Positions 9,318 through 17,764 of a stretch of DNA of 64,000 bases are shown here, piece after piece (positions within the stretch are counted from its first letter, which is position 1; each line of letters begins with the position of its first letter). The notes under the pieces were generated by a model, which did no database searches, was not told the DNA's origin, and saw nothing but the letters and a program-made list of their open reading frames with translations. Made by a program: the position numbers and the translations under genes. This stretch comes from Chryseobacterium sp. Bi04 (GTDB lineage: Bacteria > Bacteroidota > Bacteroidia > Flavobacteriales > Weeksellaceae): the NCBI RefSeq assembly GCF_918698085.1, contig NZ_CAKKLP010000010.1:124001-188000 (forward strand), given 5' to 3'.

Positions 9318-9325
9318 CAAATTTA
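9318..9325 (-). promoter_or_regulatory. Possible -7 box for the TonB receptor-phytase operon
   Basis: Read on the minus strand, TAAATTTG matches the Bacteroidetes -7 consensus TAnnTTTG, 28 nt before the receptor start. No TTTG -33 box is present at 17-23 nt spacing, so this is weak support. Confidence 0.3.
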
Positions 9326-9411
9326 AACGTCTGTTTGGAAAAAGTGTTGAAGTGAAAATTAAGATTGTTTTAAGATTTGTTAATATAGGAAACGTGAAGC
9401 TTCCTATTTTT

Positions 9412-9795
9412 CTAGGTTTCAGATCCTAACCCCTTTGCCGTATGATTTCCCTCCAGTAAGAAAGTCAATTCATCACATTGTATAATTTTACCATCCTGAA
9501 TGGTAAATTCTGCCAATACCTTATGCAGAACGGTACTTCCATCTTTTAAAACAGATGTTGCGATATGCTTGGTAAAAATAGTATTCCCATTTTCAGCATA
9601 ATTAATAATTTCGAGCTTTTGTTCAGCTACTTTTTCCTTAAGCTTTTTTATATGCAGGATGAATTCGTCATAATTCAGCTGGGTATGATCTACAAACTGA
9701 ACATATTGCTTGGAAAAGTACTTTTCGATTGCTGTCTGATCAAATACAGGGTTTTCCAGCACCTCACTGAAAACCTGTTGTATAAAATGTTTCAT
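9412..9795 (-). CDS. SnoaL/NTF2-like protein
   Basis: A 127-residue protein with the layout of the small NTF2-like fold: an N-terminal helical part (MKHFIQQVFSEVLENPVFDQTAIEKYF), the motif SKQYVQFVDHTQLNYDEFILHIKKLKE, and a C-terminal run of beta strands (GNTIFTKHIATSVL, LAEFTIQDGKIIQCDELTFLL). The fold serves as an enzyme or ligand-binding pocket; no specific reaction can be assigned. It stands alone, convergent with nothing and separated by more than 100 nt on both sides. Three other NTF2/SnoaL-like segments occur in this window (11888, the C-terminus of the 12873 sigma factor, 47614). Confidence 0.72.
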   Translation of the reverse strand: MKHFIQQVFSEVLENPVFDQTAIEKYFSKQYVQFVDHTQLNYDEFILHIKKLKEKVAEQKLEIINYAENGNTIFTKHIATSVLKDGSTVLHKVLAEFTIQDGKIIQCDELTFLLEGNHTAKGLGSET

Positions 9796-10007
9796 AATTT
9801 TATTATTTGAAACAAAATTACATCCGGCATTCTTTGCTGAACGATAACATTTGTAAAGAAATGTGAATGTGATAACAAAACAAAAGAATAGTACTGCAAA
9901 GAAATTTTTCCGAATTTCAATATACTATTTCCGGTACAAGAAATATATACTCCCTCAGGATAGGAGTACTCTTATAAGAAATTGTCATCCAACCTATTGT
10001 ATTGGTT

Positions 10008-10745
10008 TTACCAAGGTATCTCACCGGTTTCAGGATTGTTTTCTTCACTAAAGAATTTGCCTGTGGCCCCGTCTTTGCCCAGTAAAGCATATTTTACAAT
10101 CCGTTTTCCGGCATCTTCGAGACTGCCCGGCCCACGATGACCGTTGAAATCTGTTTTAGTATATCCGGGGCAAACAGCATTTATTTTGAAAGCGGTATCT
10201 TTTAACTCATAAGCCAAAACAACGGTAAACATATTCATGGCTGATTTTGAAGAAAGATATACAACGCCTTTGTTGTCATAGTATTTATATGTTGGGTCGC
10301 TATGCAGAGTAATTGAACCCTGGCTTGAACTTACATTTACAATACGGGGTTCTTCCGACTTTTTCAGTAAATCAATAAATGCCTGGGTAACTCTTATTAC
10401 ACCATAAACATTCGCATCATAAGTTGCTTTAAACTGGTCAATGGTTGCGTCGAGTGCAGTTTGTGGATAACCTCCATAAATACCCGCATTATTAATAAGT
10501 ATGTCCAGTACTTTTGTTTTTTTTCCTATTTCCAAACGGGCATTTTTTACCGATTCGTCATCCGTAATGTCAAGCTGAATAGCTTCTATATTGTTTAGCC
10601 CCTCTGCTTTCAGTGTATCGACGGCTTCCCTGCCGTTTTGTAGGTTACGACTGCCGAGGTAAACATAAATTCCTTTTTGGGCAAGCTGCCTTGTTACTTC
10701 AAAGCCAATACTTTTGTTAGCTCCTGTTACTAATGCTGATTTCAT
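10008..10745 (-). CDS. Short-chain dehydrogenase/reductase (SDR)
   Basis: Classical SDR of 245 residues. Seen: the cofactor motif TGANKSIG at residues 7-14, NNAG (in DILINNAGIYGG), the catalytic Ser in IVNVSSSQGS, and YLSSK (YxxxK). It is a cytoplasmic NAD(P)(H)-dependent oxidoreductase; basic residues after the second strand (SRNLQNG) suggest NADPH. The substrate is unknown. The AraC-type regulator gene ends upstream on the same strand, about 67 nt away, so it probably regulates or is co-expressed with this gene. Confidence 0.88.
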   Translation of the reverse strand: MKSALVTGANKSIGFEVTRQLAQKGIYVYLGSRNLQNGREAVDTLKAEGLNNIEAIQLDITDDESVKNARLEIGKKTKVLDILINNAGIYGGYPQTALDATIDQFKATYDANVYGVIRVTQAFIDLLKKSEEPRIVNVSSSQGSITLHSDPTYKYYDNKGVVYLSSKSAMNMFTVVLAYELKDTAFKINAVCPGYTKTDFNGHRGPGSLEDAGKRIVKYALLGKDGATGKFFSEENNPETGEIPW

Positions 10746-10812
10746 TTCTTTGTTCTAAAATTAATACAACAAATGTATAAGACTACAGGAGAAGGGAGAT
10801 GGACAAATCACT

Positions 10813-11643
10813 TTATTTACCAGACAAATCCTGGGTGTTTTCTAAAAACTCAGTCACGCTTTTTCCTGTACATTTTTTAAAAAACTTAGAGAAATAGTCA
10901 GCATCATTAAATCCTAATTCGTAAGCCAGTTCTTTTACAGAAAGATTTGAATAATGCAGTTTTCGCTGTGCTTCTATCATTAAACGGCTGGTGAAAAAAT
11001 TCTTAGGTGAGACGCCAGAATATTCTTTTACAATTCGGTATAAACTGTTGGTGGTCAGGGCTAGTTTTTCTGCAATCGTATGGATAGAAGGCTGCTCGGT
11101 GAGATGGGCTTCTACGGCTAATTTAAACTCAATAAATTTTGACAAGTTGGGGTTTAAAATATTTGCAGGCTCTTTATTTTTAAAATAGGCACTATTTAAT
11201 TCTGCTAATAATGAGTTCAAATAAGCTAATATTATTTCTGTATCTGATTGGTTTTTGTCAGTTTGAAGGAGTTGGTTTAAAATTTCAAAAACTTTTTGTA
11301 CGCGCTGCCTGGCTGCCTCATTAAGTCTTATTTTTTGCGTGTTTAAAGGATTAACTAAAAAAGAAAATTGTTGCGGAAGCAATGCCAAAGTATTTTCATC
11401 AAATATTACCTTATAATAGGTAAGATTATCTGCTTTATGGGGTGGTGTGAAAATCTGGTTAGGCATTGCAAATAGCAATTGTCCTTCAGAGAGGCTAATG
11501 TCCTGCAGATCCAATGTATAGTCGATCGAACCGCTTTCAATCAGTACAATAAAATAAGACGACAACTTACGGGGTTGAAGAAGCTTTTGTTGAATATCAT
11601 CAGACGGATAGGGGATTTCTGTTGAGTTGAATTGTATGCCCAT
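10813..11643 (-). CDS. AraC family transcriptional regulator
   Basis: A 276-residue cytoplasmic regulator. The N-terminal half is a cupin-like sensing domain (SGSIDYTLDLQDISLSEGQLL then FAMPNQIFTPPHK); the C-terminal half has the two AraC helix-turn-helix units, EKLALTTNSLYRIVKEYSG and VKELAYELGFNDADYFSKFFKK with the family signature. Normal AraC length. It lies directly upstream of the SDR gene in the same direction, so an effector-dependent activator of the SDR is a reasonable inference. The inducer is not deducible. Confidence 0.87.
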   Translation of the reverse strand: MGIQFNSTEIPYPSDDIQQKLLQPRKLSSYFIVLIESGSIDYTLDLQDISLSEGQLLFAMPNQIFTPPHKADNLTYYKVIFDENTLALLPQQFSFLVNPLNTQKIRLNEAARQRVQKVFEILNQLLQTDKNQSDTEIILAYLNSLLAELNSAYFKNKEPANILNPNLSKFIEFKLAVEAHLTEQPSIHTIAEKLALTTNSLYRIVKEYSGVSPKNFFTSRLMIEAQRKLHYSNLSVKELAYELGFNDADYFSKFFKKCTGKSVTEFLENTQDLSGK

Positions 11644-11887
11644 CTATCGTGCTGTTGCGACCTGTTATGTATTTCGTTTGTTTTTTGCATGTGGTGCAGA
11701 TTAATGGTTACATAGAATTACTTCTACTCATTTTGTATCGTAAATTTATAAAATTATCCCCGCTTGATTTTAATTGATATGCTGATTTTCTGCTTTATAC
11801 TACTTTGGAATAACCTTATATTGTTTGTTAGTACATTTCCATTTAAACAAAATATTGCATAGAGAGAAGGGTTTCTGAGACTACCTT

Positions 11888-12244
11888 CTATTTGCTTTCT
11901 ATGGAAGGCATATTGGTTATCACCTGCCATTTCCCATTTTCCTGTACACAGGTGATGAGAGAAGAAAACCTTAATACAGAGCTTTCCAGAGAAACCTTAG
12001 CGTAAGCAATATTATTGTTGTGCTCTATGAAATGGTAAGAAATTTCACGAGGCTTTCCACCAAAAACCTTTTCCCGTACCAGGCCGATATATTCTTCTTT
12101 TGGAATAACGAAAATCCCAGGTCTGTCAAAGAAACCGTCCTGAATATTCTGATAATCTTTGTGAAGAATTTCTTCTAAAATTGCTGTGTCACTGTTGTCG
12201 CCACCTTTAATGAATCTTTCAATGGTTTGTTGTATCTGTTCCAT
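11888..12244 (-). CDS. SnoaL-like protein, last gene of the ECF41 operon
   Basis: About 118 residues from the preferred ATG at 12244, two nt after the azoreductase stop; the in-frame ATG 12286 would overlap that gene by 40 nt. SnoaL/NTF2-like features: an N-terminal helical region (MEQIQQTIERFIKGGDNSD), the sequence EILHKDYQNIQDGFFDRPGI, and alternating strands ending in NIAYAKVSLESS, FSSLITCVQENGKWQVI. These resemble DUF4440/SnoaL stress-associated proteins. Transcriptional coupling to the azoreductase and the upstream ECF41 sigma factor suggests a shared oxidative or electrophile-related function. Confidence 0.72.
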   Translation of the reverse strand: MEQIQQTIERFIKGGDNSDTAILEEILHKDYQNIQDGFFDRPGIFVIPKEEYIGLVREKVFGGKPREISYHFIEHNNNIAYAKVSLESSVLRFSSLITCVQENGKWQVITNMPSIESK

Positions 12245-12246
12245 TA

Positions 12247-12825
12247 TTAATTGAGTTGTTTTAAAATTTCCGATTGTTGTATGCATATTTTTTCGCTGAT
12301 GCTGGATTGATCTACTGTACCATCCAGCGGAAAGTAAGAGATTTCAGTGATTCCCATAAGACTTAAAAGCTGAGTAAGATGGTTTTCCAATGGATTCAAT
12401 GTTTCAGTACTAATTCCTCCCATTGAAGAAATAATGTAAGCTTTTTTATTTTTAAGTAATCCTTTTGGGATAGTACTGCCAGTAAATGTTTTTTTTGTTC
12501 TGATCACCAGGTCAAAATAGGCTTTCAAAGAAGATGGTATTCCATAGTTGTACATCGGGCAGGTGATGAGAATTTCATTACTTTGGTACAGTTCACTGAT
12601 GAGCTGATCAGATAAATGAGTATCCCTCTCATCGGGAATCTCACTGAAAAATGCATGGATCGTCTCCTGGGTAATATGAGGCATAAGCTGTCTGCTAACA
12701 TCTCTTTCAATAATAATCCCTTCCTGGTTTTTTGTCTGCCATTGCTGAATAAAATAATCACCTAAGGTTCTTGAATAGGAGCCTTCAGTTCTAAGACTGC
12801 TGTCGATTCTGAGTAATGTGTTCAT
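12247..12825 (-). CDS. azoR: FMN-dependent NADH-azoreductase (flavodoxin-fold quinone reductase)
   Basis: About 192 residues beginning MNTLLRIDSSLRTEGSYSR, the usual AzoR start with the phosphate-binding Ser residues. The FMN-binding motif CPMYNYGIPSSLKAYFDLV is intact, as is the SSMGG turn that contacts the isoalloxazine ring. These enzymes transfer two electrons from NADH to quinones or azo compounds and protect against electrophile stress. ATG 12825 is preferred over 12846 because it gives the conserved N-terminus. The gene follows the ECF41 sigma factor by 47 nt and precedes the SnoaL-like gene by 2 nt, so it is the likely oxidoreductase partner of that sigma factor. Confidence 0.87.
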   Translation of the reverse strand: MNTLLRIDSSLRTEGSYSRTLGDYFIQQWQTKNQEGIIIERDVSRQLMPHITQETIHAFFSEIPDERDTHLSDQLISELYQSNEILITCPMYNYGIPSSLKAYFDLVIRTKKTFTGSTIPKGLLKNKKAYIISSMGGISTETLNPLENHLTQLLSLMGITEISYFPLDGTVDQSSISEKICIQQSEILKQLN

Positions 12826-12872
12826 ACTTTTTTCTTTAAAAGACACATTGCTTTTCCCAAACGTGACACTTA

Positions 12873-13703
12873 TTACAATCTTTTTAATTTTTCAGGGTCT
12901 ACAATAGAATAGATTTCTCGGATTAACCCCTGAGGATCAATATCTAAAATATGACAGTTGTAAATACGATCTCCCTGCCAGAAACAAATAGCAGGCTGAT
13001 GATTAAAAATATGGAAGGTATAAGGTCTGTTGCCTAGAAACTGCTGCTGTACGTAGGCCAGAAGCTGGGCAGTAGCAGATTTCCCAACTTCTACAGCTTT
13101 GATCACACGAACCCGTTTTCCACCATCCGCAGAAAGCCTGATATCATCGATAAGAAGTTCTTCAATTTTGGGTACATTTCCTTCGCTTAATGCTTGCTGA
13201 TATTGTTGAAGAATGTCCATTTCAGGAGAAATACTGATGGAATCGGGAGTATATTTTATATTTTGCAGCTGTTTACCTGCGCGACTTAGCAGTTTACGGG
13301 AATTTTCCACCGAAATATCAAGAGCCTCTGCAATTTCCTGGTGAGAATAATCGAAAGCTTCCTTGAGAATATAGACTGCACGTTCTCTGGCATTCAGTTT
13401 TTCTAACAGAACAAGCAGGGTATAGCGGGCAGTCTGTTCTTTGATGAGTTTATTCTCTGCATTTTCGAAAGAAAGCGGCTCAGGAAGCCATTCTCCATAC
13501 ACCATTTTTTTGCTATGTCTGTTTTTAAAATTTATAGCATGGTTAATGGTGCTTTTGATCAGGAAATTAGTCTCATTCCTGATCTCTGATTTATCCAGTG
13601 AAATATATTTTTCTATAACATCCTGTACCAGGTCCTGGGAATCCTCATAGGAACCCGTAATATTATAGGCATAGGTGAGGAGCCTGTTGTAATTTTCCTG
13701 CAT
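12873..13703 (-). CDS. ECF41-type RNA polymerase sigma factor with C-terminal SnoaL-like domain
   Basis: Sigma-70 region 2 (NRLLTYAYNITGSYEDSQDLVQD) and region 4 (LNARERAVYILKEAFDYSHQE, then EIAEALDISVENSRKLLSR) are followed by an NTF2/SnoaL-like domain. Group hallmarks are visible: WLPEP in the linker after region 2 (YGEWLPEPL), an ADGGKR motif in place of the DGGGK loop, and a C-terminal VDPEKL resembling NPDKL. In ECF41 factors the C-terminal domain both promotes and restrains activity, and the usual target is a neighbouring oxidoreductase-type gene; here that is the azoreductase immediately downstream. ATG 13703 (277 residues) is preferred to 13736. No anti-sigma factor gene is present, as expected for this group. 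Confidence 0.86.
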   Translation of the reverse strand: MQENYNRLLTYAYNITGSYEDSQDLVQDVIEKYISLDKSEIRNETNFLIKSTINHAINFKNRHSKKMVYGEWLPEPLSFENAENKLIKEQTARYTLLVLLEKLNARERAVYILKEAFDYSHQEIAEALDISVENSRKLLSRAGKQLQNIKYTPDSISISPEMDILQQYQQALSEGNVPKIEELLIDDIRLSADGGKRVRVIKAVEVGKSATAQLLAYVQQQFLGNRPYTFHIFNHQPAICFWQGDRIYNCHILDIDPQGLIREIYSIVDPEKLKRL

Positions 13704-13751
13704 GATATTTCTTTGTAAGACAAACTTAGTGAACAAAACGTGACAATATTG

Positions 13752-13810
13752 ATTAAAGATTAAAGATTAAAGATTAAAGATTAAAGATTAAAGATTAAAG
13801 ATTAAAGATT
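13752..13810. repeat. Heptamer tandem repeat (ATTAAAG)8
   Basis: Eight perfect copies of ATTAAAG plus three more bases, upstream of the sigma factor gene (minus strand) and before the broken gene at 13924. A related heptamer array occurs at 15287-15321. Perfect tandem units make copy-number change by slippage likely. Confidence 0.9.
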
Positions 13811-13832
13811 TTGTTGTTAAGCATCAATAGGG

Positions 13833-13886
13833 GCGGGCTTTAGCCCGCTCTCATATAAAACAATACGTTTGGCTTTAGCCTAAACT
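13833..13886. repeat. Pair of GGCTTTAGCC-type palindromes
   Basis: GCGGGC-TTTA-GCCCGC (13833-13848) is a perfect inverted repeat; 20 nt later GTTTGGC-TTTA-GCCTAAAC (about 13868-13886) is an imperfect one sharing the same GGCTTTAGCC centre. The shared core suggests an interspersed REP-like element rather than two unrelated hairpins. It could also act as a terminator or mRNA end. Confidence 0.55.
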
Positions 13887-13923
13887 TAAACTCTATTCTT
13901 TCATGAGATTATAATTAATTTTT

Positions 13924-14404
13924 TTGCAATTTGCACAAGAATCATTAATCCCAATAACCACATTTCCGGAAATTCTGTCAAATGAAAAAGCTGATAAGCG
14001 GTATGTAGATTCAGAAGTGCATTATTTTAATCTGGATAATAAAAGTATTTGCCCTGAACATTTTGATGATCTGATCAGAATTTATAGAACAATCAAGCAT
14101 GCATTACGAGGGGATGGCTCAATTTTCTGAGGATAAAGAAATTGAAAAATTGATCACCAAATTTAAAATGACACTGATGAAACGTGAAAAAACAGCTCCT
14201 TATAATTATCAGGAGTACGAATTACTGAAAGGGAAAAATGCTTTACCATTTCTGGCTGAAAGGTATCATTATACCTGCTTTAATGAATTACTGAAACAGG
14301 TGAATGAACAGAACGAAAGAATGCCGAATGAATTTAAAGGACACTTTACAACGGATGAAGAAGAGATTATAACTATAAGAACACAGGTGAAAATTCAGCA
14401 ATAA
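13924..14404 (+). pseudogene. Broken hypothetical gene: truncated 5' end and 4-nt frameshift
   Basis: Two reading frames overlap: 13924-14130 (68 codons, TTG at best as start) and 14099-14404 (101 codons). Deleting four bases (GCAT) from AAGCATGCATTACGAGG at the junction joins them as ...RIYRTIKHYEGMAQFSEDKE..., which reads naturally. The upstream frame has no ATG after an in-frame stop at 13912-13914, so the 5' end is also lost. The protein family is not recognised; the second half is rich in Lys/Glu and has no membrane segment. A sequencing error could explain the frameshift but not the missing start. Confidence 0.55.
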
Positions 14405-14477
14405 TAAACAATTTTTTAATCAATTAAAAACTGAAAAATAAAGAATTAATTATCCTGTTCTCCTGGTTTTGTTCCCT

Positions 14478-15191
14478 TTAAATGAACCCTTTTGCATAAT
14501 AAAGCTGAATAAGAAAAAAAAGCAGGGTAAAGATCCATATTACATAAGGGTGATACCGAAAATTTTCTTTCAGGATATAATGCAAAGCTTTGAATAATTT
14601 AAAAAGCCCAATAATTCCTATGACTGCAAATAATAATAAAACAATAAAAAACAGATCATCTTTTACCCCGTAAGTGTGTAGCTTTTCAAGATGAGTGAGA
14701 TAAGCCTGCACATTGATGGTCTGCCCAAGAAACATGGCAGAAAGAATGAGTAAAAAGAATGGAGTAGAAGTATAAACAGTTGTATAAATGAAAGAAAACA
14801 GCAACGTACGAAAGGTTACGGTATTTACCTTTTCTTTTTTATACCACAATAATATCACGCTGAATAATACGGCTGTACAATTGTTGATCAGGAATATAAA
14901 TAAAGCCTTTTCTACCATGCTTAATTCCTTGATCCTGGAAATAAAATTTTGTTCGCCACCATAATCCATCAATAATACAGAAATAATGACAGAGGTGTAT
15001 ACTGAAAGTTTGATCGGAGATAAATAATCCCGAAAGCGTTCTGATTCTTCCTTTTCCATTTCATGTACAGAAAAATCATAACAACGGCTGGGTTTCTGGA
15101 ACAGTTTAAAAATAGTTACCGGAACCAACAGTATTTCTATAATAATCTGAAGGCAGAGTTTTTCAAAGCTATCAATAAGTTTTTCAAACAT
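14478..15191 (-). CDS. Multi-pass membrane protein of unknown function
   Basis: About 237 residues, not recognised. Seen: an N-terminal amphipathic/hydrophobic stretch (CLQIIIEILLVPVTIFKLF), then membrane segments near LSVYTSVIISVLLM, ALFIFLINNCTAVLFSVILLW, TPFFLLILSAMFLG, DLFFIVLLLFAVIGIIGLF and YVIWIFTLLFFLIQLYY. The layout resembles Yip1-like or DUF3667-like small inner-membrane proteins, but no signature confirms either. ATG 15191 is preferred over 15200. It is transcribed alone. Confidence 0.62.
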   Translation of the reverse strand: MFEKLIDSFEKLCLQIIIEILLVPVTIFKLFQKPSRCYDFSVHEMEKEESERFRDYLSPIKLSVYTSVIISVLLMDYGGEQNFISRIKELSMVEKALFIFLINNCTAVLFSVILLWYKKEKVNTVTFRTLLFSFIYTTVYTSTPFFLLILSAMFLGQTINVQAYLTHLEKLHTYGVKDDLFFIVLLLFAVIGIIGLFKLFKALHYILKENFRYHPYVIWIFTLLFFLIQLYYAKGFI

Positions 15192-15286
15192 ATAGACCAA
15201 ATAAAGGATGAAGAAGTTATTTGTCTATGCAATTTAATTAAAAATTTTAATTGAAATGATGGATAAAAGTAAAATAGTGTATTTAA

Positions 15287-15321
15287 GAATAAAGAATAAA
15301 GAGTAAAGAGTAAAGAGTAAA
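15287..15321. repeat. Heptamer tandem repeat GA(A/G)TAAA, five copies
   Basis: Two GAATAAA units followed by three GAGTAAA units, then a partial GAG. It lies in the 203-nt gap between two minus-strand genes, just beyond the terminator at 15343-15380. The unit length and sequence are close to the ATTAAAG array at 13752-13810. Confidence 0.8.
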
Positions 15322-15342
15322 GAGATTTTCAGCTATGATAAG

Positions 15343-15380
15343 AAAAACGGGTTGAAAGAAATCTCTTTCAACCCGTTTTT
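15343..15380 (-). terminator. Strong intrinsic terminator after the cupin-like gene
   Basis: Perfect 17-bp stem (AAAAACGGGTTGAAAGA at 15343-15359 with its complement at 15364-15380) and a 4-nt loop, starting 14 nt beyond the stop of the minus-strand gene at 15395. Five A residues at the left end give a U-tract on the minus-strand transcript; the T-run on the other side would allow bidirectional use. Confidence 0.85.
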
Positions 15381-15394
15381 GATGAGTTTATTGC

Positions 15395-16276
15395 TTATTT
15401 TGGCAGTCCTTTCTTTAATGCTGTATGAGCTCTTTCAACAGCCTTTCTTTCTTTCCAGTCCATATATCTTTTTTTATAACGGCCTTTCATGAAATTATCA
15501 AAGTTTCGCTGAACAGTCAGATTCCACAGGGAATGTGCTTTTACAGCCCAGCTTTTGTCCCATGCACGAAGAGAGATGGAGAAAGATCCATCCAGGTATT
15601 TCATCCAGTGCCACCAACCGGTAGGCATGAATAAAGTGTCTCCATGTTCCAGATAACATTCTATCCCTTCAATTCCATCCAGCGCCGGAAATTTTTCAAA
15701 ATCAGGATTGGCAATATCATAATCTTCCAATGCATATGTTGCATAAGGGAGCTTATATAAACGGGTTTTCCATTTGTATTCAAAAAGAAGAACATGCTTT
15801 CTCCCGTTAAAATGAGTATGGAAAATATGAGGCATGTCAATATCATAATGAAGGAAGGTCACCGAACCTTTTCCTCCAAAGAACATACTTGGATATTTAT
15901 CCAAAAATCCTCCCATCAGATTCTTAGGTGGGATATAATCATCCAGCAATTTGGGCGCAAATTTAATAGGGTCAAAAAAGAAAATTCTCAGATCGGTAGG
16001 CTCCTTTTGAATCAAATCAATATAGTCTGCGAATTTCATTTTTGTAGTGGGTGTATTGATGGGAGCTGCAGGATCAGCTTTTGCGCTGTCATATAAAGGA
16101 ACAGTCACATCACCTACGACCTCTTTCATGTACTCCATCGTCCATTTTTGATACGCAGGCCACTTTTTAGCCATATTCTTGATTACCACTGGCTTACATG
16201 GCTTTAGATACTTTTCACGGAAATCTTCTTGTGAAATGTCATCTACTACATCAATAGGTTTAAGGAATAGTCCCAT
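15395..16276 (-). CDS. Cupin-like (JmjC/cupin_8) Fe(II)/2-oxoglutarate oxygenase-type protein
   Basis: A 293-residue cytoplasmic protein. Family features: KPCKPVVIKNMAKKWPAYQKWT near the N-terminus, the metal site FLHYDIDM (HxD), the strand HVLLFEYKWKTRLYKLPY, HGDTLFMPTGWWHWMKYLD containing the distal His, and SISLRAW. Bacterial members hydroxylate amino-acid side chains or other substrates using iron and 2-oxoglutarate; no substrate is evident. N- and C-termini look complete. It is followed by a strong terminator and preceded by an AT-rich gap, so it is probably monocistronic. Confidence 0.85.
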   Translation of the reverse strand: MGLFLKPIDVVDDISQEDFREKYLKPCKPVVIKNMAKKWPAYQKWTMEYMKEVVGDVTVPLYDSAKADPAAPINTPTTKMKFADYIDLIQKEPTDLRIFFFDPIKFAPKLLDDYIPPKNLMGGFLDKYPSMFFGGKGSVTFLHYDIDMPHIFHTHFNGRKHVLLFEYKWKTRLYKLPYATYALEDYDIANPDFEKFPALDGIEGIECYLEHGDTLFMPTGWWHWMKYLDGSFSISLRAWDKSWAVKAHSLWNLTVQRNFDNFMKGRYKKRYMDWKERKAVERAHTALKKGLPK

Positions 16277-16393
16277 TTGTTTAAAATATTAGGCTAAATT
16301 ATTAAATATTTATGACAATGGATATAATGAATTTAAATTATTTGGAACTAATATAAATAAAAAAAGAATTAGCTGTTTTTTACTTTAGCAATT

Positions 16394-17182
16394 TTAGCTT
16401 TTTTTGATATTTTGGTTGAGGTTTTTTAGAAAATGAGTAGGAGATATTTTATATTTTTCATTGAATTTTTTAGAAAAGCTTTGGGCTGTATTGAAGCCGG
16501 TCATATCTGCCATTCCCTGAATACTTTTATAGCGTAGCTTAGGATTTTTTCTCCATAGCTCTGTGGCATGATTTAACCGTAAATCATTAAGATATGAAGC
16601 AAAATTCTGCTTTTTATAATGATTGACTACTTTTGACATATAGGATGTATTGGTAGCACATTCTTTTGCTAAATTGGATAAAGAGGCATTTTTATCCAGA
16701 TATTTTTTTTCTTTTTCAAAAGTTTCAAGAGAGTGAAGGATACTTTCAACAATTAAAGGATTAATATCTGTAAGTTCAAAAATATTCTCTTCACTATGTA
16801 AGATTGTTTCTGGTCTGTGGAAACTGTTTTGTATTTCTTGTTTTTTTATTTCCTGAAGATAAAGACCCTTATAGTATTTCTTTTTCATATGTGTTGTAAA
16901 GACCAGATGCATAAGACCAGCGAGTATAATGAGTGTAGTTACTATAGTCACAGAATATAATCTCTTTTCCCAGGTGTGTAATTGCCGCAAGTTCGAGTTT
17001 TCCTTATTTGCCTTTTCCAATTTCTTATTCCATATTATCTGATCTTGTGTAGAGCTTTTTAAGTGAGTTACAAGGCTGCTGGATATGCTTTTATTTGAAG
17101 CATATATAGTCTGAAAAGGACTTCGTATAAAGGCCTGAAAAGAAATGGCAGAGAGAAACAAAACGGATAGAAAAATTCTCAT
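16394..17182 (-). CDS. Membrane-anchored AraC-type transcriptional regulator
   Basis: 262 residues: a signal or anchor sequence (MRIFLSVLFLSAISFQAF), about 50 residues of mostly helical region (KKLEKANKENSNLRQLHTWEK), one membrane segment (VTIVTTLIILAGLMHLVF, about 79-96), and a C-terminal AraC domain (LSNLAKECATNTSYMSKVV ... IQGMADMTGFNTAQSFSKKF). Chryseobacterium relatives usually have long periplasmic TPR arrays ahead of the membrane segment; here that sensor is very short, so this may be a stripped-down form. It is divergent from the surface-protein/Rhs operon, 582 nt away, and could regulate it, though position is the only evidence. Confidence 0.8.
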   Translation of the reverse strand: MRIFLSVLFLSAISFQAFIRSPFQTIYASNKSISSSLVTHLKSSTQDQIIWNKKLEKANKENSNLRQLHTWEKRLYSVTIVTTLIILAGLMHLVFTTHMKKKYYKGLYLQEIKKQEIQNSFHRPETILHSEENIFELTDINPLIVESILHSLETFEKEKKYLDKNASLSNLAKECATNTSYMSKVVNHYKKQNFASYLNDLRLNHATELWRKNPKLRYKSIQGMADMTGFNTAQSFSKKFNEKYKISPTHFLKNLNQNIKKS

Positions 17183-17764
17183 GGCAATGAATTAATTTTT
17201 ATAAAAGTACAAAATTGAATTGAGTTGACAATCATTTGATTTTTAATTATTTGTAAATTATTAATGCTTTTTTTTACACACATATTTTATGTTTTTACTG
17301 ATTGTATTTATCAATTTAATGAGATATACAATATGTAAATTTGGATGGGAACTATGGTTTATTATAGATTTATTCTAAACAAAAAACACAATAAAAACGC
17401 AAAAATCTGGCAACGCTACATTACTTATCCATTATTCTTTTAAAAGGCAAAAGAAATAAGGTCTTTTTTATCCATTCTTATCTTTAAGTATTTCCAGCCA
17501 TATAACCTGGCAAATGCAATTCGGAAATAGATTTATCTATCCATAATGAGAAATTACTGATAATCGGGATACTATACTTAAAGTTCACTATACTGGTGAG
17601 TAAACAGTAACCTGAGTAGTAAAATAACAGTGCGGGACTGCGCAGCAATATGTATTGAAATACAGGAACGATCAATTAAAAAGCTTAACAAGAAATATAG
17701 AAAATTAAGTATTGAACTGAAAGAATAACTTCTACAAAATAATTACAAAAAAAATATAATAATC
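17183..17764. other. 582-nt intergenic region upstream of the Rhs operon
   Basis: Very AT-rich and without a credible gene; a 63-codon minus-strand frame at 17484-17675 has no recognisable features. TAAATTTG at 17336-17343 (+) fits the -7 consensus TAnnTTTG, but there is no -33 box at the right spacing and it would leave a leader of about 420 nt. The length is unusual for this compact window and may hold regulatory sites for the divergent AraC-type gene and the downstream operon. Confidence 0.4.

Noticed and set aside
9863..10051. Open frame in the gap before the SDR gene
   Set aside because: It runs into the SDR coding region on the opposite strand and has no family features; the gap is otherwise AT-rich non-coding DNA.
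13752..13810. Possible CRISPR-like array
   Set aside because: The unit is only 7 nt, perfectly tandem and without spacers; no cas genes are present.
17484..17675. Possible small gene on the minus strand in the 582-nt gap
   Set aside because: No recognisable domain, no regulatory context, and atypical composition; probably chance.
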